Assembly (NCBI GenBank): GCA_963703385.1
Contig: OY969816.1
Span: 2,232,001-2,296,000, forward strand
Direction: 5' to 3'
DNA: 64,000 nt
DNA from: Rhodoblastus sp963703385
GTDB taxonomy: Bacteria > Pseudomonadota > Alphaproteobacteria > Rhizobiales > Beijerinckiaceae
Shown here: positions 7,550 to 16,025 of the stretch, piece after piece
How the letters are laid out: each line of letters opens with the position of its first letter
How positions within the stretch are numbered: position 1 is the first letter of the stretch
Notes under the pieces: generated by a model
The model's input: only the letters and a program-made list of their open reading frames with translations
What the model was told of the DNA's origin: nothing
Database searches by the model: none
Program-made: the position numbers and the translations under genes

Positions 7550-7908
7550 TTCCCATTCTCCTCCAAACCGGCGAGGTGGTCGTCGTAACGCGCCTCGGCT
7601 TTGGTGATGAGCGCCTTATAAAACCGGCCCTCATTGGTCCCTGTCTTGTCGCCTCCGACCAGCAGGATGGCTTCGCGCCTCGGATCGAAAGCATAGGCGA
7701 CGCGCCATTCGTGCTTTTCGACCACGAAGCGCAACTCCTTCAGATTCTTGTGCTTTGAACCCGCCAGCGTATCCGCGTGCGGCCGTTTCAGATTCGGTCC
7801 AAATTTTTCAAGCAGCCCCGCATAGGCCAAAAGCTCATCGGCGACGTTTTCGTCGAAATTCGCAAATTCGCTCTCGAAATCGGGATGAAACGAAACCGTC
7901 CACGCCAT
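7546..7908 (-). CDS. higB: RelE/HigB-like (phage Gp49-type) toxin
   Basis: 120 aa from ATG 7908; a TTG at 7917 is a weaker alternative. The sequence has the RelE-superfamily layout: FHPDFESEFANF, LLEKFGPNLKRPHADTLAGS, then ELRFVVEKHEWRVAYAFDPR and ILLVGGDKTG. This pattern matches HigB/Gp49-like toxins, which cleave mRNA at the ribosome. It is the first gene of a two-gene operon with the XRE antitoxin. The operator candidate ends 24 nt upstream of the ATG, so autoregulation is expected. The pair lies at the boundary between the AT-richer island and core genes, a usual place for such modules. Confidence 0.82.
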   Translation of the reverse strand: MAWTVSFHPDFESEFANFDENVADELLAYAGLLEKFGPNLKRPHADTLAGSKHKNLKELRFVVEKHEWRVAYAFDPRREAILLVGGDKTGTNEGRFYKALITKAEARYDDHLAGLEENGK

Positions 7909-7931
7909 CGACCGCAATGACCTCGAAAATA

Positions 7932-7949
7932 TATAAGTTGAAACTTATA
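7932..7949. promoter_or_regulatory. Palindromic operator candidate for the toxin-antitoxin operon
   Basis: A perfect inverted repeat with 8-bp arms, TATAAGTT-GA-AACTTATA, sits 24-41 nt upstream of the toxin ATG. It is AT-rich in a GC-rich context and could overlap the promoter. XRE antitoxins normally bind such sites as dimers. The perfect symmetry is directly visible; the role is inferred. Confidence 0.65.
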
Positions 7950-8051
7950 ATCTTCAAACGAGAATGGGTCAAGCCGACGTCGCACGCTCAATCAATTGAG
8001 CTTTGCAAACGGCTGCGCGTCAACAGCCCTTCCGGCGTGGCGCCCTGGCGC

Positions 8052-8657
8052 TCACACCCAATCGAACCGGTCCCGCGAAAACACCAGCACCCGGTCCTGC
8101 CAGATATTCGCGGTCGGGGCGCGTTGTTCGCTTAAATTCCCGATCATCCGCATCAGAGCGCGGGCGACCCCGCCATGGGAAATCACCACGCTCGGGCGGT
8201 CCTGCTCGTCCAGCCACGGCGCGAGCCGCTCAGTGAGCTGGGCGTAGCTCTCGCCGCCCGGCGGACAAAAGTTCCATTTGTCGGCCCCGCGGGCCAGGGC
8301 CAGTTCGGGATCGAGGGCGCAGACCTCGGGCCAGGTCAGGCCCTCCCAGCGCCCGAAAGTGAATTCCAGCAATCTGTCGTCGAAAGCGCCGCCTTTCGGC
8401 GGCAGGCCAAGGGCGCGCCGCACGATTTTCAGCGTTTCGCGGGTGCGGCCCAAGGGCGAGGATTGAAAAAGCGTGTCCTCCGGCGGCAAGCCCGCCGAAG
8501 CCAAAAGATCCTTCAGCTTGCGGCCGGCGCGCTCGGCCTGTGCGCGCCCCAGCGCGTTGAGCGGAATGTCCTGCCGGCCCTGCAGCCGTCCTTCGACATT
8601 CCAGTCGGTCTCGCCATGGCGCAAAAAATAAAGGCGCGGCGCGGAACCGGCGGCCAT
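8052..8657 (-). CDS. Histidine phosphatase family protein (phosphoglycerate mutase-like)
   Basis: 201 aa. It has the phosphatase signature LYFLRHGETDWN (catalytic His at about residue 14), then EGRLQGRQDIPLN, an acid/base region near LLEFTFGRWEGLTW, and the second catalytic His in VVISHGGVARALM. The family covers cofactor-dependent phosphoglycerate mutases and broad acid phosphatases such as CobC/GpmB types; the substrate cannot be decided from sequence. It lies 8 nt after the fabI stop, so it is probably cotranscribed as the second gene of that operon. Confidence 0.85.
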   Translation of the reverse strand: MAAGSAPRLYFLRHGETDWNVEGRLQGRQDIPLNALGRAQAERAGRKLKDLLASAGLPPEDTLFQSSPLGRTRETLKIVRRALGLPPKGGAFDDRLLEFTFGRWEGLTWPEVCALDPELALARGADKWNFCPPGGESYAQLTERLAPWLDEQDRPSVVISHGGVARALMRMIGNLSEQRAPTANIWQDRVLVFSRDRFDWV

Positions 8658-8665
8658 GGGTGCGA

Positions 8666-9550
8666 TCAGAATTTTTTCGCGATCTCGCCGATGTCGGGGG
8701 CGCTGGGGTTCTTCATGCCGACGATGTGATAGCCGGCGTCCACATGCAGGATTTCGCCGGTGACGCCGCGCGCCATGGGCGAGAGCAGGAAGACCGCGCT
8801 GTCGCCGACTTCCTCGATGGTCACGGTGCGGCGCAGCGGCGCGTTATATTCGTTCCATTTCAGGATGTAGCGGAAATCGCCGATCCCCGAGGCGGCGAGG
8901 GTCTTGATCGGGCCGGCGGAAATGGCGTTGACCCGGATGTCCTTCTCGCCGAGGTCGGCGGCGAGATAGCGCACGCTCGCCTCCAGCGCCGCCTTGGCCA
9001 CGCCCATCACATTGTAATGCGGCATCCATTTCTCGGCGCCGTAATAGGTCAGGGTCAGCAGCGAGCCGCCGTTCTTCATCAGCTTCTCGGCGCGCTGGGC
9101 GATCGCCGTGAAGGAATAGCAGGAGATCAGCAGCGAGGTTTTGAAATTCTCCTCGCTGGTGTCGACATAGCGGCCGGTGAGTTCGTCCTTGTCGGAAAAG
9201 GCGATGCAATGGACGACAAAGTCCAGCTTGCCCCAGACACGCTCGATTTCGGCGAAAACATGGTCCAGCGATTCTTTGTTGGTGACGTCGCACTCGCCGA
9301 CGACCAGGGCGTCCAGTTCGCCGGCGAGCGGCCGGACCCGGCGCTCCAGCGCCTCGCCCTGATAGGTGAGCGCGATTTCCGCCCCGGCCTGCCGCGCCGC
9401 CTTGGCGATGCCCCAGGCGATCGAGCGATTGTTGGCCAGTCCCATGACCAGACCGCGCTTGCCGCGCATCGCGCCCGTCTGAAGATTCGCGGTGGCCGCT
9501 TCGGCTTCTGTCATCGTCATCATCTGTCCCAACATGGCGTGTCGGGCCAT
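8666..9550 (-). CDS. fabI: Enoyl-[acyl-carrier-protein] reductase (NADH)
   Basis: FabI, catalysing the last reduction of each fatty-acid elongation cycle. Seen: a Rossmann start KRGLVMGLANNRSIAWGI typical of FabI (not the TGxxxGIG of other SDRs), and the FabI active site with YNVMGVAKAALE (Tyr-x6-Lys). The C-terminal GEILHVDAGYHIVGM is also characteristic. The longest frame starts at 9550; starts at 9523/9520 (MMTMTEAEAA), behind GGGACAG, are likelier and match the usual ~270 aa length. It heads a two-gene operon with the downstream phosphatase. Its presence makes triclosan-type sensitivity possible, but this depends on fine residues not assessed. Confidence 0.93.
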   Translation of the reverse strand: MARHAMLGQMMTMTEAEAATANLQTGAMRGKRGLVMGLANNRSIAWGIAKAARQAGAEIALTYQGEALERRVRPLAGELDALVVGECDVTNKESLDHVFAEIERVWGKLDFVVHCIAFSDKDELTGRYVDTSEENFKTSLLISCYSFTAIAQRAEKLMKNGGSLLTLTYYGAEKWMPHYNVMGVAKAALEASVRYLAADLGEKDIRVNAISAGPIKTLAASGIGDFRYILKWNEYNAPLRRTVTIEEVGDSAVFLLSPMARGVTGEILHVDAGYHIVGMKNPSAPDIGEIAKKF

Positions 9551-9788
9551 TTAGCCTTGGCGGGCGCCGGAGGCAAGAGCCCGCCGGGTTGCGCCGCCAG
9601 GGCGCGGGCGGCGCGGGCCGGACGCGAAACGGCCCCGGCGACGCAATTCTTGTTGATGGCGCCGCGAAAGTCGGGGATCCAAGCGTCCCCGCCCTGTTCA
9701 AGGTGAACCAGATTGGTTAATAGTCTTTAACAACAAGTGACCAACAGCTGGTCCTCGACGCGCAGGACCAAGGGGAGGCGCGACCGCC

Positions 9789-10649
9789 ATGTGCGAGGCG
9801 ATTGTCGGCGCAGCGCCGCGACTGAGGCGCTACGCCCATGCGCTATTGGCTGCCTGGCCGCGCGGCGACGGCGGCCTCTCGCCGCGCGCCAACCAGGACG
9901 CCGACGACTTGGCGAAAAAAGCTCTGCTCGACATCTGGCGGGAACGTTCCGCCGCCGGCCACGCCGGCGAGCAGGCGTGCGACGCCGTCCTGTTCCGCCG
10001 CGCGACGGCGCTGGCGCGCCGGCATTTCGCCGACGCGGCGGCGGAAATCCTCGACGCTGCCGGCCGCGACAGCGCGAAGGCCGCTTCCGGCGAATCGGCG
10101 GGCCATTTCGCCTGGGCCCCCGAAGCGCGCGCCCTTCCCCGTCTCCCCCTCGACCTGCGCGCGATTCTCGCCCTGGTCGTGCTGGAGCGCTTGAGCTACG
10201 CCGAGGCCGGCCGCGCGCTCGGCATTCCGCAACAGCGCGCGCTGGCGCGGCTGGTGGTGGCGCGCGCCCGGCTGGCGAGCGAAATTTCCGGCGCCAGCCG
10301 CCCGCATCTGGTCGCGCTGGCCCCGGGCGCCCGAAATGAAGCCGAAAGCGACCTTCATCGCTACGCCGACGATCTGCTAGACGAGGACCGAAGCGCGGAG
10401 ATCGCCGCTTTCCTCGAAACCAGCCCCGAAGCGGCCCGTCGCGTGGCGGAATGGCGGCGCCAGAGCGAGAGGCTGCGCCGCGCCTTCGCGCCCTTGATGG
10501 CGCTGCCCCTGCCCCCTTCGCTTGACTTCGCCACGCCGGAGACTTTTGCGCTCCCGCGCCGACGCGAGGCGCGGACGCGAGGCGTTTTTCGCCGTCTCGG
10601 CGCCTTGTTCGCCGCGCCCGCCGGACCAGCGGCGCAACATTCCCTCTGA
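9789..10649 (+). CDS. ECF sigma-like protein fused to an anti-sigma-like C-terminal domain
   Basis: 286 aa. Residues ~1-165 look like a divergent ECF sigma factor: a helical region-2-like part (DADDLAKKALLDIWRE), then a region-4-like part near 120-165 (LPLDLRAILALVVLERLSYAEAGRALGI split: LERLSYAEAGRALGIPQQRA) with a helix-turn-helix. After a linker, residues ~185-235 (DLHRYADDLLDEDRSAEIAA, then AARRVAEWRRQSERLRRAF) resemble the N-terminal domain of anti-sigma factors of the FecR/ChrR-associated kind, without a visible HxxxCxxC zinc motif. The sigma plus anti-sigma reading is inferred from pattern only. No partner gene is adjacent on the same strand. Confidence 0.6.
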   Translation: MCEAIVGAAPRLRRYAHALLAAWPRGDGGLSPRANQDADDLAKKALLDIWRERSAAGHAGEQACDAVLFRRATALARRHFADAAAEILDAAGRDSAKAASGESAGHFAWAPEARALPRLPLDLRAILALVVLERLSYAEAGRALGIPQQRALARLVVARARLASEISGASRPHLVALAPGARNEAESDLHRYADDLLDEDRSAEIAAFLETSPEAARRVAEWRRQSERLRRAFAPLMALPLPPSLDFATPETFALPRRREARTRGVFRRLGALFAAPAGPAAQHSL

Positions 10650-10653
10650 ATTC

Positions 10654-10911
10654 TCAGTGCTTGACCGCGACGGTGAATTCGCCCGCCTTGATGCGCTCGG
10701 GCAGGCGTCCGGCGAAATCGGCGACCGCGTCCTCGCCATAGGTTTCGACCAGCTCCTGCAAGGCCGCGAACAAAGCGGCGTGGGCGAAGCTCTCGCTCTC
10801 GATTCCCGCCAGAATCGCCTCGGCGAAAGCCTCGGTGACGAAAGCCAGCGCGGCGCGGCGCTCGTCTTCGGCGCTGGAGAGTTCGGGAAATGGACTCGCA
10901 GGAAAGGTCAT
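10654..10911 (-). CDS. Small acidic hypothetical protein
   Basis: 85 aa (MTFPASPFPELSSAEDERRA...), predicted almost entirely helical and acidic, soluble, without known motifs. It ends 4 nt from the convergent sigma-like gene. Upstream lies an AT-richer 100-nt gap before TIGR02301. Short proteins of this type occur widely in Hyphomicrobiales; I do not recognise this one. Conserved-looking codon bias supports it as real. Confidence 0.55.
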   Translation of the reverse strand: MTFPASPFPELSSAEDERRAALAFVTEAFAEAILAGIESESFAHAALFAALQELVETYGEDAVADFAGRLPERIKAGEFTVAVKH

Positions 10912-11010
10912 CGCAGGGCTGACCTTACCGGGAGCGGCGGCGTGTGGCGAGTTGCGTCTTAAGAAAGGGTTAACAGGGCTCTTTAATTCAGAGTTAATTC
11001 TTTCCGCAGG

Positions 11011-11637
11011 TCAATTGGCGCGATAACGCGTCGAAATATCGTGCGCGATCCGCGCGCCTTCGTCGAGAAAACGCGCGCTGACCAGACGCGCGCTGGGCGT
11101 GCAGGCGTGATAGGAAAATTCATAGCCGCGCAGGCCGCGATTGAAGGCGCCGGCGAGCTTTTCCCGCCGCGACGGCCCGGCGTTTTCGGCGTTCATCAGA
11201 TTTTCCATCTCGGCGCGCCACGGCGCGCGCGCTGCGCCCGAGGCCCCGCAAAGCGGCTGCAGATAGCTCAAGGCGCCCATGATTTCCGAAAGACGCAGCA
11301 ACTGCGGCTCGTAGGGCGGCGGCGGCCCCTCGGCCGGCGGCGCCGCATTGGCGTTCTCGGCCGCCTTGGCGGCCTCGTGCTTGGCCGCATCGGGAGCCTT
11401 GACGTTCTTGCCGGCGGCGTTCTGCTTCTTGTGCGCCTTGGCCCTGTGACGGAGACGCTCGGCGCGGCGTCGCGCCCCGTCGCCGGCGTCCGGCGCGGCG
11501 GTCGGCCGGTTGTCGAAAAAGGGAAAGAAGAACTGCGCGCGCGCCGGCGCGCCCGCTTGCGCGACCAAGCCGATCGCCCCGGCAAACAGGCCCAGGGCGA
11601 GCAGACCCGGCCGCCTCCGTCGCCATTTGGCCTTCAT
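11011..11637 (-). CDS. TIGR02301-family secreted protein
   Basis: 208 aa from ATG 11637. An N-terminal signal peptide (RRRRPGLLALGLFAGAIGLV... ending ARAQ) is followed by an Ala/Lys-rich low-complexity segment (about 45-105). The conserved domain is near the C-terminus: LLRLSEIMGALSYLQPLCG and GYEFSYHACTPSARLVSARF. This matches the TIGR02301 family of Hyphomicrobiales periplasmic proteins of unknown function. The start overlaps the NUDIX gene's stop (ATGA, 11634-11637). It is the last gene of the pdxH-NUDIX-TIGR02301 operon. Confidence 0.82.
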   Translation of the reverse strand: MKAKWRRRRPGLLALGLFAGAIGLVAQAGAPARAQFFFPFFDNRPTAAPDAGDGARRRAERLRHRAKAHKKQNAAGKNVKAPDAAKHEAAKAAENANAAPPAEGPPPPYEPQLLRLSEIMGALSYLQPLCGASGAARAPWRAEMENLMNAENAGPSRREKLAGAFNRGLRGYEFSYHACTPSARLVSARFLDEGARIAHDISTRYRAN

Positions 11638-12080
11638 TGCGCAGCTTCCACGATTCGTTGGGCGTCGGCGACAATATGGGTCAGACCGGGGGTCAGCGAA
11701 AGCCCCTGGTAATCGCCCGGCGTGCGCCAAAGCGCCTCGGCGGCTTCGGGACCGGGCGCCGCCTCGCCCGCCAGCCAATGGCCGACGAAGGAGAGAATGA
11801 CATAATGGCGCTCGACCCTGCCGGCGCCGTCGCGGGCGATGTGCTGGAAAATCTGGTTGAATCCGATGAGCCGCGCCAGAACCCCGGTCTCCTCGCGCAA
11901 TTCCCGCAAGGCGGCGGCCTCGACCGTCTCGCCGGTCTCGACCAGCCCGCCCGGCAGCGTGAACATGCGCCGGTAAGGCGCCTCGGCGCGGCTCGCCAGC
12001 AGCACCTTTCCCTCGCGAAACACCGCGATGCTGACGGCGAGAGCCGGTTGCGCCGGATAGAGGCGGCGGGACCGGCTCAC
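11634..12080 (-). CDS. NUDIX hydrolase (ADP-ribose pyrophosphatase-like)
   Basis: 148 aa from GTG 12080, which overlaps the pdxH stop (12077-12079) in a GTGA arrangement. The NUDIX box is complete: GGLVETGETVEAAALRELREETG is spread over about residues 45-67, with core EGxxxE...REL-EETG. It should hydrolyse nucleoside diphosphates linked to another moiety; the exact substrate is unknown. Middle gene of a coupled three-gene operon. The open frame extends further upstream through pdxH in another frame, but that part is not coding. Confidence 0.85.
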   Translation of the reverse strand: MSRSRRLYPAQPALAVSIAVFREGKVLLASRAEAPYRRMFTLPGGLVETGETVEAAALRELREETGVLARLIGFNQIFQHIARDGAGRVERHYVILSFVGHWLAGEAAPGPEAAEALWRTPGDYQGLSLTPGLTHIVADAQRIVEAAQ

Positions 12081-12691
12081 GGATAGAGCGCCTCGCTCAC
12101 CCAGTCGCCTTCCGGCCTTTCGCGCGTATAGCGGATGCGTTCGTGAAGGCGGAACGGCTTGTCCGACCAGAATTCGATCTCGACCGGACGGATGCGGTAG
12201 CCGCCCCAGTAAGGCGGGCGCGGCACCGGCCCGATATTGAACCGCGCGGCCTGGAGCGCGACCGCCTTTTCCAGCGCGAATCGGCTCTCCAGCACCCGCG
12301 ACTGCCGGCTCGCCCGGGCGCCGATGCGGCTGTCGCGCGCGCGGCTGGCGAAATAGGCGTCCAATTCGGCGTCGCTGACCGGCTCCACCGGGCCGCGAAA
12401 GCGGAATTGCCGGCGCAGGCTCTTCCAGTGCAGCACGCCCGCCGCGTTCGCATGCGCCGCCAGTTCTTTCCCCTTGACGCTTTCGCCATTGGTGTAGAAG
12501 ACGAAGCCTTCGTCGTCGAAACCCTTCAGCAGCACCATGCGGGCGTTGGCAAGCCCCTGGGCGTCCACCGTGGCGAGGCACATGGCGTTGGGGTCGTTGA
12601 TCTCGTGTTTTTCCGCCTCGTCCATCCAGCTCCTGAACAAATCGAAAGGTTCGCGGACGGGTCTGTGGTTACGCCCCGTTAATGCGTTCAT
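12077..12691 (-). CDS. pdxH: Pyridoxamine/pyridoxine 5'-phosphate oxidase
   Basis: 204 aa, the usual PdxH length. It oxidises PNP/PMP to PLP using FMN. Conserved segments seen: AMCLATVDAQGLANARMVLL, FVFYTNGESVKGKEL, LHWKSLRRQFRFRG and the C-terminal YWGGYRIRPVEIEFW with RLHERIRYTR (FMN and substrate binding in family members). First gene of the operon with NUDIX and TIGR02301. It is divergent from the RT0821-type lipoprotein gene, with only a 46-nt gap for both promoters. Confidence 0.93.
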   Translation of the reverse strand: MNALTGRNHRPVREPFDLFRSWMDEAEKHEINDPNAMCLATVDAQGLANARMVLLKGFDDEGFVFYTNGESVKGKELAAHANAAGVLHWKSLRRQFRFRGPVEPVSDAELDAYFASRARDSRIGARASRQSRVLESRFALEKAVALQAARFNIGPVPRPPYWGGYRIRPVEIEFWSDKPFRLHERIRYTRERPEGDWVSEALYP

Positions 12692-12737
12692 CGGAATATG
12701 GCCTTCCCACAGTTCTTTTCGTCCGGATCACGCTCGC

Positions 12738-13268
12738 GTGCGCCTTCCCCTGTTTCAGCATAGTGAACCGCCATCGCCAGGGCGGCAAGATTTTCCGCTG
12801 GCGCGCCGCCTGATCGCCTGCGCCCTGCTGTGCCAGGGCCTCGCGGCCTGCGCGGTGGCGACGCCGCTGGATGGGGGAATCGACGCTGAACCGACGGGCT
12901 CGATCTCGGCGCCGCCGCCCCAGGGCGCCGCCTCGTCCCATTTGCCGCTCGCGCTGGACGAGGAAGACCGCCGCCGCGTCCTCGGCGCCCTGGCCATCGC
13001 GCTCGACCCCCAGGGCAACGGCGCCTCGGTGCGCTGGGACAATCCGGTGAGCAACGCCCATGGCGAGATCACCCCGGTCGGCTTCGCTTATCCGTCGAAG
13101 GATCTGATCTGCCGCAAATTCTCGGCCCGGTTCGACACCCCTGCCAGTTCCCGCCTGGAACAGGGCGCGGCCTGCCGCGACAAGAACGCACAATGGAAAA
13201 TCGCAGAGCTGCAGCCGGCGAAAGCGGCGCGCGCCCCCTTGCGCGAAGCCCGTCTCTCGCCCAAATAG
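12738..13268 (+). CDS. RT0821/Lpp0805-family surface lipoprotein
   Basis: 176 aa from GTG 12738. Hydrophobic segment RRLIACALLCQGLAAC contains a lipobox (LAAC) near residue 35, so it is a probable lipoprotein, although the charged start is longer than usual. The mature domain includes ALDEEDRRRVLGALAIALDP, SVRWDNPVSNAHGEITPVG and AACRDKNAQWKIAE, which match the RT0821/Lpp0805 surface-antigen family. The upstream gap to the divergent pdxH is short. Function unknown; envelope location is inferred from the lipobox. Confidence 0.75.
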   Translation: MRLPLFQHSEPPSPGRQDFPLARRLIACALLCQGLAACAVATPLDGGIDAEPTGSISAPPPQGAASSHLPLALDEEDRRRVLGALAIALDPQGNGASVRWDNPVSNAHGEITPVGFAYPSKDLICRKFSARFDTPASSRLEQGAACRDKNAQWKIAELQPAKAARAPLREARLSPK

Positions 13269-13320
13269 AGGCGAAGACATGGCGGCGGCGCCTCGCGGGG
13301 GCCGCCGATGAAATGGGCTT

Positions 13321-14298
13321 ATGACGAGAATGCGCGATCCCTACCAAGTTCTCGGCGTCGGCAAGAGCGCCTCGCAGGCCGATGTCAAAAAGGCCTTCCG
13401 CAAGCTCGCAAAACAGCACCATCCCGACCAGAATCCCAAAGATCCCAAGGCGAAGGAAAAATTCGCCGAGCTCAACGCGGCCTATGAGATCGTCGGCGAC
13501 GATAAGAAGCGCGCCCAGTTCGACCGCGGCGAGATCGACGCCGAAGGCAAGCCGCGCCATCCCGGTTTCGAAGGTTTTGGCGCCGGCGCGGGCCCCGGCG
13601 GCTTCCGGCGCGGCGGCGGTCCCGGCGGTGAGCATTTCGAGTTCAATTTCGGCGGCGGCGGCCGCGGTTTCGAGGCGGCCGACATTTTCGCCGATCTGTT
13701 CAGCGGCGGACGGGGCGGCGGGCGGCCGGGCTTTGGCGGCGGCGCGCGGCAGGCGCGCGAACCGGGCGCCGATGTCGCGCTCGAAGCCGCCATTCCGCTC
13801 GAAACCGTCATCCATGGCGGCAAGGCGCGGGTGCTGACGCCCAATGGCCGGACGCTGGAAGTCAATGTTCCCGCCGGCATCGAGGAAGGCAAGCAGATTC
13901 GCCTGCGCGGCCAGGGCCAGCCCAGCGCGAGCGGAGGCCCTGCCGGCGACGCTCTGGTGACGGTGCGTTTCGAGAAGCACGGCCTGTTCCGGATCGACGG
14001 CCGCGACTTGCGGCTCGACCTGCCGATCGCCCTTTACGAGGCGGTGCTGGGCGCGAAAGTCGAGGCGCCGACGCTCAGCGGCAAGGTCGAGCTGAACCTG
14101 CCGCCGCACAGCAATTCCGGCCGCACCCTTCGCCTGCGCGGCAAGGGCCTGCCCGCCGCCAACGGCAAGCCCGCCGGCGACCTGCTGGTGACCTTGCGCA
14201 TCGTCCTTCCCGAGGGCGCGAGTGTGGAGCTTGAGGAGCTGGCGCGGAAGATGCGCGCCGACAGGCCCTATAATCCGCGCAACGAACTGGCCAGGTAA
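13321..14298 (+). CDS. cbpA: DnaJ-class co-chaperone (CbpA/DnaJ C-terminal type)
   Basis: 325 aa. The N-terminal J domain (about 5-70) has the invariant HPD (residues 34-36, KQHHPDQNP). A Gly/Phe-rich linker (about 80-145) follows, then two C-terminal substrate-binding beta domains (about 150-310). The central CxxCxGxG zinc-finger domain of DnaJ is absent, so it is a type II/CbpA-like J protein that stimulates DnaK ATPase. Preceded by a short gap after the surface lipoprotein gene. It converges on the L,D-transpeptidase gene with a 33-nt GC-rich gap. Confidence 0.88.
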   Translation: MTRMRDPYQVLGVGKSASQADVKKAFRKLAKQHHPDQNPKDPKAKEKFAELNAAYEIVGDDKKRAQFDRGEIDAEGKPRHPGFEGFGAGAGPGGFRRGGGPGGEHFEFNFGGGGRGFEAADIFADLFSGGRGGGRPGFGGGARQAREPGADVALEAAIPLETVIHGGKARVLTPNGRTLEVNVPAGIEEGKQIRLRGQGQPSASGGPAGDALVTVRFEKHGLFRIDGRDLRLDLPIALYEAVLGAKVEAPTLSGKVELNLPPHSNSGRTLRLRGKGLPAANGKPAGDLLVTLRIVLPEGASVELEELARKMRADRPYNPRNELAR

Positions 14299-14331
14299 AT
14301 CGCCGGCGGCCGAACGGGCCGCGCGGCGGTT

Positions 14332-15897
14332 TCAGCCCCCGACCGTGTCGATGTTGTAAACGTCGTCGCGGAAATGGACCATGCCATCGGCCGAGGCCCA
14401 GCCGGTCATGTAGACCCAAACCACCGGCACCGGCTTAGGCAGCTTGATGTCCTCGCGCACGCCGCTCGCGATCCGTTGCTGGATCAGCCGCGCGGTCCAC
14501 ACGCCGAGATCGGGCGAAATGCTCGGCGCCGGCAGCGCCGTCGCGATGGCCGCCGTCACCGGAACGCCCTGGAGCACCCAGGCGGCGAGGTCGTAGACGC
14601 CCTGCACCCGCACGCAGCCATGGGACAGGAAGCGGTAATCGTTGGCGAACAGGTTCCGCGTCGGCGTGTCGTGCATATAGACCGAGTCGGGATTGGGCAT
14701 CTGGAGGCGGATCAGGCCGAGCGCATTGCCCTTGCCGGAGTCCTGCCGCAGGATGTAGTTGGTCGCCTTGTCCGAATTCCAGTCGATCGACCGCGGATTG
14801 ATCTCCTGTCCCTGATAATTGAGGATGCGGATATGGTCGCGCGCCAGATAATTCGGCTGCTTGCGCATTTTCGGGATGATCTCGTTCTTGATGATCGAGA
14901 CCGGCACCGTCCAGGTCGGATTGAGATTGATCGCGACGATCTTGGCGGTGAGTTGGGGCGACTGATGCTCCGGACCGCCGACAATCACGGCATAGCGATG
15001 GAAGACGCGCCCGTTCTCGACCGCATCGACCGCCAGAGACGGGATGTTCACCGCCACATATTTGTCGCCGAAGGGGAAATTCAGCCCCGCGAGCCGCTGC
15101 GCGCTTGAGGCGAGCTGCTTGAAGCGGACATTGGCCGGCACGTTCATCGCGCGCAGGGTCATGCCGGCGACGACGCCGGTCTGCCGCAAGCCGTTGCGGA
15201 ACTGGAATCTTTTGACGGCCGCCGTGAGCGCGGGGGTCCAGCGCGCTCCATTGGCCTCGGCGCCGACAAGGTCGCCCTCGACGGCGAGGCGACGGCGCAG
15301 GATTTCGACCGCCGGACCATGCGCGCCGGGCCGCAAGTCGCCTGGGACGACAGGCCAGCCGCCGGCGTCGACGATCGCCGCGTAACGCTCCGAGGCCTTG
15401 GCGGTGGTGAAAAAGGTTTCCGGCTGGAGGACGGGGTTCGGATCGTCCGACAACGCCATTTCGCGGGGAACCGGCTTTGGACGCGGCTTGGGCTTTGCGG
15501 CCGCGGCCTGTTGCGGCGCCGCTCCAGGCGGTTTCGCCTGGGCCGCGGGGTTCGGGGCCTCGGTTTTCGGGGCCTCGGTTTTCGGGGCCTCGGACTTGGG
15601 GGCCTCGGACTTGGGCGTCTCGATCTGGGGCGTCTCGACCTGGGGCGTCTCGACCTGGGGCGCTGCGGCCGCGGCGGGAGCGGGAGAGGCCGGGGCGGCG
15701 GCCGGTGGCGGCAAGGGCGACGAATCGATATCGGACGCGGCCGGGAGCTGGGGCGACGCCGCCGGAGGCTGGTTCGCCATCGGCTCGGGCGACAGCGGAC
15801 TCTGCGCCCAGGATGTCACAGGCGCGAAAGGCGTCACGCCGAGCATGACGGCCAGAACAAGAGCCGGAGTTTTTTGCGCACGCCACATGATTCGCAA
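14332..15897 (-). CDS. L,D-transpeptidase (YcbB/LdtD-like, YkuD domain)
   Basis: 521 aa. It has an N-terminal signal peptide (TPALVLAVMLGVTPFAPVTS), then a long Pro/Ala/Glu-rich linker with tandem short repeats (VETPQVETPQIETPKSEAPK), a peptidoglycan-binding-like helical domain (about 200-255, GPAVEILRRRLAVEGDLVG) and a C-terminal YkuD catalytic domain. The active-site motif is LSHGCVRVQG, with the nucleophilic Cys following HG. It forms 3-3 cross-links in peptidoglycan or attaches proteins to it. The region 15540-15660 encodes the repetitive linker and shows visible short tandem DNA repeats. Likely monocistronic. Confidence 0.9.
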   Translation of the reverse strand: MRIMWRAQKTPALVLAVMLGVTPFAPVTSWAQSPLSPEPMANQPPAASPQLPAASDIDSSPLPPPAAAPASPAPAAAAAPQVETPQVETPQIETPKSEAPKSEAPKTEAPKTEAPNPAAQAKPPGAAPQQAAAAKPKPRPKPVPREMALSDDPNPVLQPETFFTTAKASERYAAIVDAGGWPVVPGDLRPGAHGPAVEILRRRLAVEGDLVGAEANGARWTPALTAAVKRFQFRNGLRQTGVVAGMTLRAMNVPANVRFKQLASSAQRLAGLNFPFGDKYVAVNIPSLAVDAVENGRVFHRYAVIVGGPEHQSPQLTAKIVAINLNPTWTVPVSIIKNEIIPKMRKQPNYLARDHIRILNYQGQEINPRSIDWNSDKATNYILRQDSGKGNALGLIRLQMPNPDSVYMHDTPTRNLFANDYRFLSHGCVRVQGVYDLAAWVLQGVPVTAAIATALPAPSISPDLGVWTARLIQQRIASGVREDIKLPKPVPVVWVYMTGWASADGMVHFRDDVYNIDTVGG

Positions 15898-16025
15898 TTT
15901 CCCTGAGAGGCGTCGTTGCTTAACAACGATCGCGACGCCTTTGCCAAGCTTTTCGCGGGCTTTCGCGCAATTTCACTGGTTCTGTGTCCTTTTTGCGACC
16001 GGCCTTACCCTTGCGGCAAAACCGT

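Noticed and set aside
14299..14331. Possible GC-rich hairpin terminator between cbpA and the L,D-transpeptidase gene
   Set aside because: The stem is short and imperfect and has no T-run; not strong enough to list.
15540..15670. Short tandem repeats that might be a CRISPR-like or minisatellite array
   Set aside because: They encode the repeated VETP/SEAP/TEAP linker of the L,D-transpeptidase in frame; no spacers and no palindromic repeat units. No CRISPR array was seen anywhere in the window.
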